Assembly: GCA_041648735.1 (NCBI GenBank)
Contig: JBAZOO010000010.1
Location: 37,358-101,357, forward strand
From: JBAZOO01 sp041648735
Lineage (GTDB): Bacteria > Verrucomicrobiota > Lentisphaeria > Oligosphaerales > CAITYL01
Direction of reading: 5' to 3'
Length of the DNA: 64,000 nt
In this document: piece by piece, positions 25,740 to 34,952 of the stretch
Layout: the number at the start of each line of letters is the position of its first letter
Numbering within the stretch: position 1 is the first letter of the stretch
Notes under the pieces: generated by a model
Told to the model about the DNA's origin: nothing
Seen by the model: only the letters and a program-made list of their open reading frames with translations
Database searches by the model: none
Position numbers and translations under genes: made by a program

Positions 25740-26117
25740 ATGGCCGAGTTCATCAACCCCTTCACCGGCGTCATCCCCGGCCGCAAGCTCAGCCACCGGG
25801 AGCTGGTCCGCGCCATCCGCGCCACCCTGGCCGCCGAACATGAGGCGGTCCACATGTACGAGGCGATCGCCGACGCCACCGACAACCCCGTCGCCAAGGC
25901 CATTCTCCAAGACATCGCCAACGAGGAGAAGGTCCACGCCGGCGAGTTCATGCGCGTCCTGCAAATCCTGGCGGCCGACGAGGCCGGGTTCTACGCCGAA
26001 GGCGCCGCCGAAGTCGATGCCGAACTGGCCAAGGAGGGCATCCGCCCCGCGGCGGCGGCCGCCGCCGACGCCAGCACCCCGGCCGAACCGCCGGCCATCG
26101 GCGCCCTCAAGCCCTGA
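25740..26117 (+). CDS. Ferritin-like (rubrerythrin-type) encapsulin cargo protein
   Basis: 125 residues. Two helices carry diiron ligands: TLAAEHEAVHMYEAIADAT (ExxH-type) and LQDIANEEKVHAGEFMRVL (EExxH), a half-ferritin that must dimerise to complete its iron site. This matches cargo proteins next to or fused with family 1 encapsulins, including the MAEFINPFTG N-terminus. A flexible Ala/Pro linker (about 98-116) leads to a C-terminal PPAIGALKP, which resembles the family 1 cargo-loading peptide (consensus around G-S-L-K/R). It lies 41 bp before the encapsulin gene and has a strong GGAAAGGAA ribosome site. Likely role: iron oxidation and storage or peroxide defence inside the shell. Confidence 0.9.
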   Translation: MAEFINPFTGVIPGRKLSHRELVRAIRATLAAEHEAVHMYEAIADATDNPVAKAILQDIANEEKVHAGEFMRVLQILAADEAGFYAEGAAEVDAELAKEGIRPAAAAAADASTPAEPPAIGALKP

Positions 26118-26158
26118 ACCTCTCCCGCCCCCGCAACCCATCCCAAACGAGGCCAACC

Positions 26159-26962
26159 ATGAGCAAATTCCTGCACCGTGACGACGCCCCCTTCGCCGCC
26201 GCCATCTGGAACAAGATCGACGAAACCGTCGTCCAGGCGGCCAAAAGCCAGCTCGGCGCCCGCCGGCTCCTGGCGGTGGAAGGCCCCTTCGGCCTCGGCC
26301 TGAAAGCCCTCCCCGGCCCGGACCGGCCGGTCAGCGAGGCCAACGGCGTCCGCCTCCAGGCCCCCGGCCTGACCCCCGTCGCCCAGCTCCAGGCCAGCTT
26401 CCGCCTCACCGCCCGCGACCTCGCCGCCTTCGAGGCCGACGGCGTCACCCTCGACCTCGGCCCCGCCGCCCATGCCGCCCTCGCCCTGGCCCGCCAGGAG
26501 GACGAACTGCTCTTCACCGGCTGCAAGCCCCTCGGGCTGGAAGGGCTCGCCACCGCCAAAGGCACCCTCAGCCACAAGCTCCGCTCCTGGGACACCGTCG
26601 GCACCGCCGCCGAGGACATCATCCGCGCCATCACCGGCCTCGACGCCGCCGGCTTCCACGGCCCCTTCACCCTCGGCCTCTGCCCGGCCCTCTTCAACCA
26701 GCTCTTCCGCCAGACCCCGGCCAACGGCGGCACTGAACTCCAGCACCTCGCCCAGGCCGTGGCCGCCGGCATCGTCAAGATCCCCGCCCTCGCCACCGGC
26801 GGCGTGCTGCTCAACGCCGGCGCCTGGGTCGCCGCCATCGTCCTCGGCCAAGACATCCAGGCCGGCTTCGTCGGCCCGGACGCCGGCGAGTATCACTTCA
26901 CCATCAGCGAGAGCCTGGCCCTGCGCCTCACCGTGCCCAAGGCAATCTGCATCCTCAAGTGA
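26159..26962 (+). CDS. Encapsulin shell protein, family 1 (HK97 fold)
   Basis: 267 residues, the usual length. The N-terminus KFLHRDDAPFAAAIWNKIDETVVQAAK is the conserved family 1 helix that contacts cargo. LLAVEGPFGLGLKALPGPD, the P-domain block FEADGVTLDLGPAAHAALAL, the A-domain HGPFTLGLCPALFNQLFRQT and the C-terminal DIQAGFVGPDAGEYHFTISESLALRL are all recognisable (linocin_M18 family). Subunits assemble into an icosahedral cytoplasmic compartment. GAGG sits 7 nt before the ATG. With the upstream ferritin-like gene it forms a two-gene nanocompartment operon. Confidence 0.95.
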   Translation: MSKFLHRDDAPFAAAIWNKIDETVVQAAKSQLGARRLLAVEGPFGLGLKALPGPDRPVSEANGVRLQAPGLTPVAQLQASFRLTARDLAAFEADGVTLDLGPAAHAALALARQEDELLFTGCKPLGLEGLATAKGTLSHKLRSWDTVGTAAEDIIRAITGLDAAGFHGPFTLGLCPALFNQLFRQTPANGGTELQHLAQAVAAGIVKIPALATGGVLLNAGAWVAAIVLGQDIQAGFVGPDAGEYHFTISESLALRLTVPKAICILK

Positions 26963-27030
26963 CCCCCCCCCGGCGCCGCCGGCCCGCCGGAACGGGCGCC
27001 GCGCCGGCTTGCCTCCGCCCCGCCGCCTTT

Positions 27031-27046
27031 TAGATTACGCCGATTA
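27031..27046 (+). promoter_or_regulatory. -10 box for a near-leaderless transcript
   Basis: TAGATT at 27031-27036 is followed only 10 nt later by the ATG at 27046, with no Shine-Dalgarno sequence, so the mRNA would begin about 3 nt before the start codon. Confidence 0.45.
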
Positions 27047-28440
27047 TGCAAAGCTCCCATGATGTGATCGTCATCGGCAGCGGCCTGGGCGGGCTCACCG
27101 CCGCGCGCCGCCTGGCCACCGCCGGCCGCAAGGTCCTGCTCGTCGAACAGCACTCCCAGGCCGGCGGCCTGGCCACCTGGTTCAAGCGCAAGGGGCACAC
27201 CTTCGACGTCGCCCTCCACGGCTTCCCGGTCGGCATGAGGAAATGCCTGCGCAAGTACTGGGGCAAGCCCTTCGCCGACCGCATCACCCAAGTCCGGTCC
27301 ATCCGCTTCCACAACCCCCAGTACCGGCTGGAGTCGAGCTTCACCACCGCCGACTTCACCGCCAAGCTGACCGGCCACTTCCAGATCCCGGCGGCAACCG
27401 TCGAGGCCTTCTTCGCCGCCCTCGCGGCCATGAACTACTACGATCGCCGCCAGGAGAGCATCGCCGAATTCTTCAACCGCTTCTTCCCCGGCCGCACCGA
27501 TGTCTGGCGCTTCCTCCTGGAACCGATCACCTACGCCAACGGCTCCACCCTCCAGGAGCCGGCCATCAGCTACGGGATCGTCTTCAGCAATTTCATGAGC
27601 GAAGGGGTCTACACCTTCCTCGGCGGCACCGACCTGATGATCGGCATGATGCTCGACGAACTCCGCAAGGCCGGGGTCGCCGTCGAGTTCAACGCCCGCG
27701 CCGAAAAGATCGTCGTCGAAGGCGGCAAGGTCCGCGCCGTGGTCGTCAACGGCCGGGAGATCGGCTGCCGCGCCGTGATCTCCAACGGCAGCCTCTTCCG
27801 CACCATCCACGAATGGACGGGCGACGCCGCCTTCCAGCCCGAGTTCCTCGCCGGCCTCAGCCAAGTCCGCCTCAGCAGCAGCTCCTGCCAAGTCTACATC
27901 GGCATCAAGCCGGGCGAAAAATTCCCCTGGATCGGCGACTTGCTGTTCAACTCGACCTGGCCCGAGTTCGACGCCGCCGCCCTGCTCAGCCGCACCATCA
28001 CCAGCCGCACCTATTCGGTCTACTACCCCGAAATCCGCCCCGGCACCGACCGCTACAGCATCGTCGCCTCCATGAACGCCCGCTACCAGGACTGGGCCGG
28101 CCTCGGCCCCGAGGAATACCGCCAGGCCAAGCAGGCGATGGTCGAGGAGACCCTCGACGCCCTCGCCGCCACCTACATCCCCAACATCCGCGCCCTCGCC
28201 GACTGGACCGAGGCCGCCACGCCGCGCACCTTCCAGCGCTACACCGGCCACCTCGACGGCGCCACCTTCGGCACCAAGTTCGAGGGGCTCAAGTACAGCA
28301 TGGAACTGGGCAAGCAGGTCGGCGGCCTCTTCCACACCGGCTCCGTCGGCATCATCATGTCCGGCTGGCTCGGCGCCGCCAACTACGGCGTCATCACCGC
28401 CGCCGAGGCCGACAAATACCTGGCCACCGCCGCCGGCTGA
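27046..28440 (+). CDS. CrtI/phytoene-desaturase-like FAD oxidoreductase
   Basis: 464 residues. The FAD-binding dinucleotide motif is VIVIGSGLGGLTAARRLATAG, followed by VLLVEQHSQAGGLATWF, and the C-terminal motif GLFHTGSVGIIMSGWLGAANYG contacts the flavin. This is the layout of CrtI-type desaturases, retinol saturases and related polyprenyl oxidoreductases. No phytoene synthase or other carotenoid gene is present, so the substrate is unknown; a lipid or isoprenoid is likely. It begins 83 bp after encapsulin but has its own -10 box and probably a leaderless mRNA, so a functional tie to the nanocompartment is only a possibility. Confidence 0.82.
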   Translation: MQSSHDVIVIGSGLGGLTAARRLATAGRKVLLVEQHSQAGGLATWFKRKGHTFDVALHGFPVGMRKCLRKYWGKPFADRITQVRSIRFHNPQYRLESSFTTADFTAKLTGHFQIPAATVEAFFAALAAMNYYDRRQESIAEFFNRFFPGRTDVWRFLLEPITYANGSTLQEPAISYGIVFSNFMSEGVYTFLGGTDLMIGMMLDELRKAGVAVEFNARAEKIVVEGGKVRAVVVNGREIGCRAVISNGSLFRTIHEWTGDAAFQPEFLAGLSQVRLSSSSCQVYIGIKPGEKFPWIGDLLFNSTWPEFDAAALLSRTITSRTYSVYYPEIRPGTDRYSIVASMNARYQDWAGLGPEEYRQAKQAMVEETLDALAATYIPNIRALADWTEAATPRTFQRYTGHLDGATFGTKFEGLKYSMELGKQVGGLFHTGSVGIIMSGWLGAANYGVITAAEADKYLATAAG

Positions 28441-28469
28441 ACCGCCCTTCGCCCCGCCCGGGCACGGCA

Positions 28470-28497
28470 CAAAAAAACCGCGGACTTCACATCCGCA
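28470..28497 (-). terminator. Possible terminator on the minus strand
   Basis: On the minus strand GCGGA, a 7-nt loop and TCCGC are followed by GG and seven T. The stem is short. It would end transcription from hisD after passing through the hairpin repeats. Confidence 0.35.
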
Positions 28498-28566
28498 CCC
28501 CCTCCATGCCTTCAGTCTGCTCGTCCCGCCATTTTGTCGGTGCGAAGTCCGCAAGCCGGATTTTCA

Positions 28567-28743
28567 AAGGTGGGTTGCCGGACACTCGGCCTTCTGCGCT
28601 CAGGAACCCGTCCGGCAACTCGATGAAGGTGGGTTGCCGGACACTCGGCCTTCTGCGCTCAGGAACCCGTCCGGCAACCTTGATGAAGGTTGGTTGCCGG
28701 ACTCTCGACCTTCTGCGCTCAGGAACCCGTCCGGCAACCTTCT
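28567..28743. repeat. Three tandem 59-60 bp hairpin repeats
   Basis: The gap 28441-28780 (340 bp) has no gene. It holds three head-to-tail units of 59, 60 and about 58 bp. Each carries 10-11 bp inverted arms (GGTTGCCGGAC / GTCCGGCAACC) around a loop of about 26 nt that itself contains CTTCTG and CAGGAA partial arms. The units differ at only a few bases. No intervening unique sequence is present, so it is not a CRISPR array. Confidence 0.8.
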
Positions 28744-28780
28744 CTACTTACTTATAGCATGGCCCCGCGGTTCCTGCAAG

Positions 28781-30058
28781 TCAGTCGAAGCGGACCGCGG
28801 CGGAGCGGCCGTGCGCGTCCAGCCCCTCCATGGCGGCGAAGAGCCGGATCCAAGGTGCCTCGCGGCGCAGGGCCTCCCGGCTGTATTCGACCACGCTCAT
28901 GCGGCGGTAGAACTGCTCGACCGTCAGCCCGCTGAAGAAACGGCCAGCCCCCGCCGTCGGCAGGACGTGGCTCGGGCCGGCGACGAAATCGCCCGCCGGC
29001 TCCGGCGTCCACGGCCCCAAAAACAGCGCCCCCGCCGCCGTGATCCGCGCCGCCACCGCCCGCGGCTCGCGGGTCATGATCTCCAGATGTTCCGGCGCCA
29101 GCTCGCTGGCCAGCGCCGCCGCCGTTGCCAAGTCGGGGACGACCACCATGAAGACCCCCTTTTCCAGCACCCGCCGCACGCACTCGGCGCGCCCCAGGAG
29201 CCGCGTCTGCCGCTCCAGCTCGGCCTGCACCGCCGGCACCAGCCCGGCCTCGGTGGTGACCAGCCAGGCCTGCTCGCGGCCGGAGCCATGCTCGGCCTGG
29301 GAGAGCATGTCCGCCGCCACGAAGCGCGCCTCCGCCGTCCCGTCCGCCAGGATCAGGATTTCCGACGGCCCCGCCACCAGGTCCAGCGCCACCTCGCCAT
29401 AGACCAGCCGTTTGGCGGCGGTGACGTAGGCATTGCCCGGCCCGACGACCTTCTCGACCTTGCGCACGCTGGCCGTGCCGTAGGCCAGGGCGCCGATGGC
29501 ATAGACGCCGCCGAGCCGCAGCACCTCGGTCGCCCCCGCCAGTTGCGCGGCGTGGAGGATCGCCGGATGCGGGTTGCCCGGCGTGGTGACCACGATCTCC
29601 TTCACTCCCGCGGCCTTGGCCAAGGTCACGGTGTGCAACACGGTCGAAACCAGCGGCGCGGTGCCGCCCGGCACGTAGCAGCCCACCCGGTCCAACGGCA
29701 CGAAGCGCTCCCCCAGCCGCACCCCCTCCCGCGGCGAAAACTCCCAGCCGCTCCGAAGCTGCTGGCGCGCGAACTCCGCAAGCTGGGCATGGGCGCCGGC
29801 AATGGCCTCCTTCTGCTCCGCGCTGAGCTTGGCCGCCGCGGCGGCGATCACCGCCGGCGGCACGGCGAACCCGCCCGGCGCCAGCTCGACCTGGTCGAAC
29901 TGACGGGCCAGCTCGACCAGCGCCGCATCGCCGCGCGTCCGCACCGCGGCCAGGATCGCGGCGGCCGCCGCCTCCACCTCCGGATCGAACCGGGGCCGGG
30001 CCAGCAGCTCGCGGAAACGGGCAGCAAAGGTGGCGTCGGAATAGTTCAGGATTTCCAT
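28781..30058 (-). CDS. hisD: Histidinol dehydrogenase
   Basis: 425 residues, family length. It oxidises L-histidinol to histidine in two NAD-dependent steps. Conserved blocks: LDRVGCYVPGGTAPLVSTVL, EIVVTTPGNPHPAIL, KVVGPGNAYVTAAKR, DLVAGPSEILILAD, DMLSQAEHGSG (zinc-binding Gln and His), and APEHLEIM and GDFVAGPSHVLPT at the C-terminal side (Asp and His ligands). The ATG at 30058 is chosen because family proteins start close to this point. The purO gene lies 55 bp upstream on the same strand; no other his gene is in the window. Confidence 0.95.
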   Translation of the reverse strand: MEILNYSDATFAARFRELLARPRFDPEVEAAAAAILAAVRTRGDAALVELARQFDQVELAPGGFAVPPAVIAAAAAKLSAEQKEAIAGAHAQLAEFARQQLRSGWEFSPREGVRLGERFVPLDRVGCYVPGGTAPLVSTVLHTVTLAKAAGVKEIVVTTPGNPHPAILHAAQLAGATEVLRLGGVYAIGALAYGTASVRKVEKVVGPGNAYVTAAKRLVYGEVALDLVAGPSEILILADGTAEARFVAADMLSQAEHGSGREQAWLVTTEAGLVPAVQAELERQTRLLGRAECVRRVLEKGVFMVVVPDLATAAALASELAPEHLEIMTREPRAVAARITAAGALFLGPWTPEPAGDFVAGPSHVLPTAGAGRFFSGLTVEQFYRRMSVVEYSREALRREAPWIRLFAAMEGLDAHGRSAAVRFD

Positions 30059-30113
30059 GGCGTGGTCCGGGGTTGGCGACGGCCGCCGCCGGAGCGGCGG
30101 CGGCGATTGGAAT

Positions 30114-30746
30114 TCAGGCGGTGGCGACCGCAAACCCGCCTTGGGCATCAGCCACGGCGCAGACGGCGGTCACCGGCTTCTCGAAATCGGCGAACACGCC
30201 GCGGCCGAGGATCCAGGCGCAGGCCTCCGGCGCGGTGGCGGCGGCGAAGGCCGGCTCGACCTGGGCCTCGCCCGGCACGTCCAGCCCATAGGTGCAGACG
30301 TAGAAGGCCTGCCCCGGCTGGAGCTTGAACTCGCGCACCAGCAGCGCGTCCTTGCGCACGATCCCGAGCCAGCCATGGCTGCCGTCGGCGGTGACGATCC
30401 CGGTGATGCGCGGCGTGTCCAGGCTGTCATGCTCATAGTCCATGGCCAGCATCACCGTCGCCAGCGCGTCGCGCGGCCGCATCCCAGCCTCCAGCTTCTC
30501 CGCCACCGGATCGGTGTGCGACCCGTTGCTGACCACCGCGAAGGGGCCGCCGCGGCGATAGCAGTTGTAGGCGATGTAGGGGCTCTTGTGGATGTCGCCC
30601 TCGAACCCCGGCTTGGGCAGGATCGCCACCGCCTTCTCCAGCACGCGCGCCTCCCGGTTCGGGAAGGAGCGCGAGGAAACCCGGTACAACGCCGCGCCCC
30701 GCCCTTCCGGGGTCCGCCCCACCGCCACGATCCGTCCAACGTACAT
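30114..30746 (-). CDS. purO: IMP cyclohydrolase, archaeal PurO-type
   Basis: 210 residues. The N-terminus MYVGRIVAVGRTPEGRGAAL followed by YRVSSRSFPNREARV and AVVSNGSHTDPVAEKLEAG are hallmarks of the COG3363 family, which closes the ring of FAICAR to give IMP, the last purine step. In most bacteria this step is done by the C-terminal-less domain of PurH, so PurO is unusual here. The ATG at 30746 has GGAAAGGGA upstream; the frame extends further 5' but without homology. It precedes hisD on the same strand: histidine synthesis releases AICAR, which feeds this reaction after formylation, so the pairing is metabolically sensible. Confidence 0.88.
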   Translation of the reverse strand: MYVGRIVAVGRTPEGRGAALYRVSSRSFPNREARVLEKAVAILPKPGFEGDIHKSPYIAYNCYRRGGPFAVVSNGSHTDPVAEKLEAGMRPRDALATVMLAMDYEHDSLDTPRITGIVTADGSHGWLGIVRKDALLVREFKLQPGQAFYVCTYGLDVPGEAQVEPAFAAATAPEACAWILGRGVFADFEKPVTAVCAVADAQGGFAVATA

Positions 30747-31187
30747 GGCCTGATCCCTTTCCAATGAATGAAAACGCCTCTGCCGCCGGCCGCGGGCGCC
30801 GCGGCGGTGGATGGATAATGTATGCCCTGCCCGCCGGTTTGCGGCGGCTTTCCAAGCTTCAGTCCAAGAGTTCTCCAGCGGAATCCAAAGCGGAATCGGG
30901 ATCGGGGAAGGCCTCATTTTGCCTGTCCCCAAGGCTCATTTTGCCTGTCCCCAAGGCTCATTTTGCCTGTCCCCAAGGCCATTTTGCCTGTCCCCAAGGC
31001 TCCCAAGGCTGCCTGGACGGCAGGTCCCCCGCCCCGCGAGGAACGCCTGGACGGCAGGTCCCCCCCGGTTGATTGCCCGGCCGGATTCGCGTGGTATGTT
31101 AGCGCGGTCATTTTCCTGCCAAAAGGCGACAGCGGCGGCCCGCCCGGCCGCCCCCGGCCCGGCAACCGAGCGAGGAGTGATTCCCCC
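30747..31187. repeat. Intergenic region with 22-bp tandem repeats and a 19-bp direct repeat
   Basis: 441 bp without a gene between purO and argG. At 30911-30998 four copies (23, 22, 22 and 21 bp) of GCTCATTTTGCCTGTCCCCAAG-type sequence stand head to tail, given here only as start GCTCATTTTG and end CTGTCCCCAAG. At about 31011 and 31048 the 19-bp GCCTGGACGGCAGGTCCCC occurs twice and can fold on itself. All frames are open through the array, which creates a false N-terminal extension of argG. Confidence 0.75.
31073..31100 (+). promoter_or_regulatory. Candidate argG promoter
   Basis: TTGCCC (31073-31078), a 16-bp spacer and TATGTT (31095-31100) lie about 88 nt before the argG start and downstream of the repeats. 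Confidence 0.4.
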
Positions 31188-32399
<1,212 letters not shown>

Positions 32400-32482
32400 C
32401 CGCCCAGTGCCGGTTGCGGACTCCGCACCCCACCCCGCCCCTTGCCACCTTGCCCACGCCTGACCAGCAGGAGGAACCGACC

Positions 32483-33088
32483 ATGACCCAGCAGCCGCCC
32501 GCCCTGGAGTTCGCCAACCGCTTCCAGCACACCAAGTACATGGTCCGCCGCAAACTCTTCACCCTGCTCGGGCGGAAGTTCCACGTCTACGACGAGGCCG
32601 GCAACCTCGCCTTCTACTCCTACATGAAGGCGTTCAAGCTGAAGGAGGACATCCGCCTCTACACCGGCGAGGACATGCAGACGGAGCTGCTCCGGATCAA
32701 GGCGCGGCAGATCATTGACTTCTCGGCGGCCTATGACGTCGAGGACGCGGTGACCGGCGAGAAGGTCGGCGCCCTCCGCCGCCGGGGGCTGAAATCAATC
32801 CTGCGCGACGAATGGCTCATCCTCGACCCCGCCGACCGCGAGATCGGGCGGATCCGGGAAGACAGCATGGTCCTGGCGCTGGTCCGCCGCTTCCTCACCA
32901 ACCTGGTGCCGCAGCACTACACGGCAACCCTTGGCGACACGCCGGCCGGCGACTACCGCCAGCACTTCAACCCCTTCATCCTCAAGCTGGACGTCGACTT
33001 CACCAAGGACGCCCAAGGCAAGCTCGACCGCCGCCTCGCCCTGGCCGCCGCCATCCTCCTCTGCGCCATCGAAGGCCGGCAGCAGTAA
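32483..33088 (+). CDS. LURP-one-related / scramblase-like beta-barrel protein
   Basis: 201 residues. The pattern of alternating strands (KYMVRRKLFTLLGRKFHVYDEAGNLAFYSYMKAFKLKEDIRLYT, RIKARQIIDFSAAYDVEDAVTGEKVGALRRR, SILRDEWLILDPADREIGRI) matches the LURP-one-related (tubby/scramblase-like) fold, which binds lipids or serves as a membrane-attached module. No signal peptide is seen; it is probably cytoplasmic or at the inner face. A perfect GGAGGAACC ribosome site precedes the ATG. It follows argG by 83 bp and precedes panD by 14 bp, so it is likely cotranscribed with both. Its job in bacteria is not established. Confidence 0.75.
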   Translation: MTQQPPALEFANRFQHTKYMVRRKLFTLLGRKFHVYDEAGNLAFYSYMKAFKLKEDIRLYTGEDMQTELLRIKARQIIDFSAAYDVEDAVTGEKVGALRRRGLKSILRDEWLILDPADREIGRIREDSMVLALVRRFLTNLVPQHYTATLGDTPAGDYRQHFNPFILKLDVDFTKDAQGKLDRRLALAAAILLCAIEGRQQ

Positions 33089-33102
33089 ACTTGGCATCCC
33101 CC

Positions 33103-33483
33103 ATGCACCTGCAACTCCTCAAAGGCAAAATCCACCGGGCCCGGCTGACCGGCTGCGACCTCCACTACGAAGGCAGCCTGGCCATTGACCGCGAAATCCT
33201 CGCCCGGGCGGGCATCCTGCCCTTCGAGAAGATCCTCGTCGTCAACGCCACCAACGGCGAACGGCTGGAGACCTACGCGATCCCCGCCCCCCGCGGCAGC
33301 CGCACCTTCCTGCTCAACGGCGCGGCCGCCCACAAGGGCCGGCCGGGCGACGTGGTCACCATCATGGCCTTCGCCGCCGTCACCCCCGAAGAGGCGGCTG
33401 GCTTCGGCCACACCACCCTGGTGCTGGACGCGGAGAACCGCATCGTCAACACGGTGGTGAAGACGCTGCAAGACTACGAGTGA
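33103..33483 (+). CDS. panD: Aspartate 1-decarboxylase
   Basis: 126 residues, normal for the pyruvoyl enzyme that makes beta-alanine for pantothenate. The self-cleavage site is Gly24-Ser25 in LHYEGSLAID, where Ser25 becomes the pyruvoyl group. KIHRARLT (Lys9), VVNATNGERLETY and FLLNGAAAHKGRPGDVV are conserved. It starts 14 bp after the LURP-one-like gene. Stop is 6 bp before the stop of the convergent CpXC gene. No other pan gene is in the window. Confidence 0.95.
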   Translation: MHLQLLKGKIHRARLTGCDLHYEGSLAIDREILARAGILPFEKILVVNATNGERLETYAIPAPRGSRTFLLNGAAAHKGRPGDVVTIMAFAAVTPEEAAGFGHTTLVLDAENRIVNTVVKTLQDYE

Positions 33484-33489
33484 CCGCCG

Positions 33490-34254
33490 TCAGGCGAAGC
33501 CGGTGGCGGCGCTGACGTGGAAGCCCGGGAAGAGGCGCCCGATCTCCTCCTTCAGCTCGGCGCTGGACCGCCAGGCATCCTCCAGCTCGCGGTAGGCCGC
33601 CATTGGCACATGGGCGCCGGCCTGGGCCTTGCCCGTGGCGCGGTCGAAGAGGATGAAGCCCAGGTCATCCCGCCCCGCCAGGGAGAAGTCGTAGAAGAGC
33701 TGCCGCTGGCGCGGATCCATGGCGGCCTCGTGGCGCAGGTAGAGCTGGTACTTGATGAATTCGACCAGCCGGTCGTCGAGCCCGGCCCGGAGCAGGGCGA
33801 TCTTCTCGATGAACTCCTGGCGGCTGAGGGCGAGGCGACATTCCGGCTTCTCGGCGCCGCCACCCCCGAAGCAGCCCTGGAGGATCGCCGCGACCTGCGC
33901 CTCGGCGGCGGCCGGCGTGGGGGCGTCCTCGGGCGGGACGTAGTAGACGATCCGCCGGCGGGCGTCGTCGCGGTAGAGCAAGGCCACTTCCAGCTTGAAG
34001 CGGACGCCGCAGGCGGCGCAGGTGAAGAGGTTCAACGTGCCCTGGAACAGCAGCCCGAGGGCGCCGTCGTCGGGCCGCAGCACGGTCACCGGCGCCGCCG
34101 CCTGCGGCGCGCCGCACTTCGGGCATTTCACCGTGCCCGGCACCATCGCCGCCAGCTCCGCCGCCGGTTCCGCGGCGCCCTTCCGCCGCGCGCCCGTTGC
34201 GGACTCCGCACCGTGGCCGGCGGCACCCTTTTTGCTGCCCACTTTCTGCGCCAT
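33490..34254 (-). CDS. CpXC domain protein
   Basis: 254 residues. A zinc-ribbon-like CpXC domain spans about residues 40-160: VKCPKCGAPQ, then a long insert, and LNLFTCAACGVRFKLEVALLYRDD. The C-terminal part (EFIEKIALLRAGLDDRLVEFIKYQL, DDLGFILFDRATGKA) is alpha/beta of unknown role. The N-terminus is Lys/Ala-rich and poorly conserved. CpXC proteins have no assigned function. The ATG at 34254 has AGGA about 7 nt upstream and is preferred to a TTG at 34272. A TATAGT box lies 41 nt upstream. Confidence 0.72.
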   Translation of the reverse strand: MAQKVGSKKGAAGHGAESATGARRKGAAEPAAELAAMVPGTVKCPKCGAPQAAAPVTVLRPDDGALGLLFQGTLNLFTCAACGVRFKLEVALLYRDDARRRIVYYVPPEDAPTPAAAEAQVAAILQGCFGGGGAEKPECRLALSRQEFIEKIALLRAGLDDRLVEFIKYQLYLRHEAAMDPRQRQLFYDFSLAGRDDLGFILFDRATGKAQAGAHVPMAAYRELEDAWRSSAELKEEIGRLFPGFHVSAATGFA

Positions 34255-34294
34255 TGCCAATCCTGTCGTCAAGCCCTGCCTGGAAAAAAGATGT

Positions 34295-34300
34295 ACTATA
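34295..34300 (-). promoter_or_regulatory. -10 box of the CpXC gene
   Basis: TATAGT on the minus strand (34300-34295) lies 41 nt before the ATG at 34254. No good -35 is found at the normal distance. Confidence 0.45.
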
Positions 34301-34412
34301 ATCCCTCCCGCAAACCGCTCCGGGCCGAATGTTGCGGGATGGCTGGATCGCCGGTCCCCCGGCTGAAGCCGGGGGCTTTAGGCGCCGGCCCCGCGGCGGG
34401 GCCGGAGCGCAG

Positions 34413-34952
34413 TCAGAAATTGTCGGCCTTGATCTCGAAATAGGCCTGCGGATGCTTGCAGGCCGGGCAGGTTGCGGGCGCCGCCTCGCCCTCGTGGACG
34501 AAGCCGCAGTTGCGGCAGGCCCAGAACAGCTTGCGGCCAGGCTTGGCGAAGACTTCGCCACCCTTGACATTGGCCAGCAGCTTCAGGTAGCGCGCCTCGT
34601 GGCGCGCCTCGACCTTGGCGACGTTCTCGAAGTGGCGGGCAATCTCCTCGAACCCCTCCGCCCGCGCCTCGGCGGCCATCCGCGGATACATCTCGGTGGT
34701 CTCGTAGCGCTCGCCGTCGGCGGCGGCCTGGAGATTGGCGGCCGTGCCGTGGATGCCGTCCAGGTACTTGAAATGCAGCTTGGCGTGTTCGCGTTCCTGC
34801 TCGGCGGTCTCCAGGAAGAGCGCGGCAATCTGCTCGAAGCCTTCCTTCCTGGCCACGGAACTGTAGAAGGTGTACTTGTTGCGGGCCATCGCCTCGCCGG
34901 CAAACGCCTCCTGCAAATTCTTTTCGGTCTTGCTACCCTTCAACTGGCTCAT
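34413..34952 (-). CDS. rbr: Rubrerythrin
   Basis: 179 residues. The four-helix diiron domain has the paired ligands AFAGEAMARNKY, ETAEQEREHAKLHF, EARAEGFEEIARHF and VAKVEARHEARY (ExxH). The C-terminal rubredoxin-like ribbon is ACRNCGFVHEGE and TCPACKHPQAYFE (two CxxC knuckles). Rubrerythrins reduce hydrogen peroxide in anaerobes, in the cytoplasm. Its ATG overlaps the stop codon of the glycosidase gene upstream (ATGA, 34949-34952), so it is translated by coupling to that gene, an odd pairing for a stress enzyme. Confidence 0.95.
   Translation of the reverse strand: MSQLKGSKTEKNLQEAFAGEAMARNKYTFYSSVARKEGFEQIAALFLETAEQEREHAKLHFKYLDGIHGTAANLQAAADGERYETTEMYPRMAAEARAEGFEEIARHFENVAKVEARHEARYLKLLANVKGGEVFAKPGRKLFWACRNCGFVHEGEAAPATCPACKHPQAYFEIKADNF

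Noticed and set aside
24146..25951. 601-codon Glu/Val/Gly-rich frame on the minus strand
   Set aside because: It is the antisense of the outer-membrane barrel gene and of the ferritin-like gene start, which have clear signatures.
28567..28743. CRISPR array
   Set aside because: Units follow each other without unique spacers and no cas genes are present.
30822..31187. N-terminal extension of argG encoding repeated CLSPRLILPVPKA-like sequence
   Set aside because: It is translated 22-bp repeat DNA; family N-termini begin at the ATG at 31188 with a good ribosome site.
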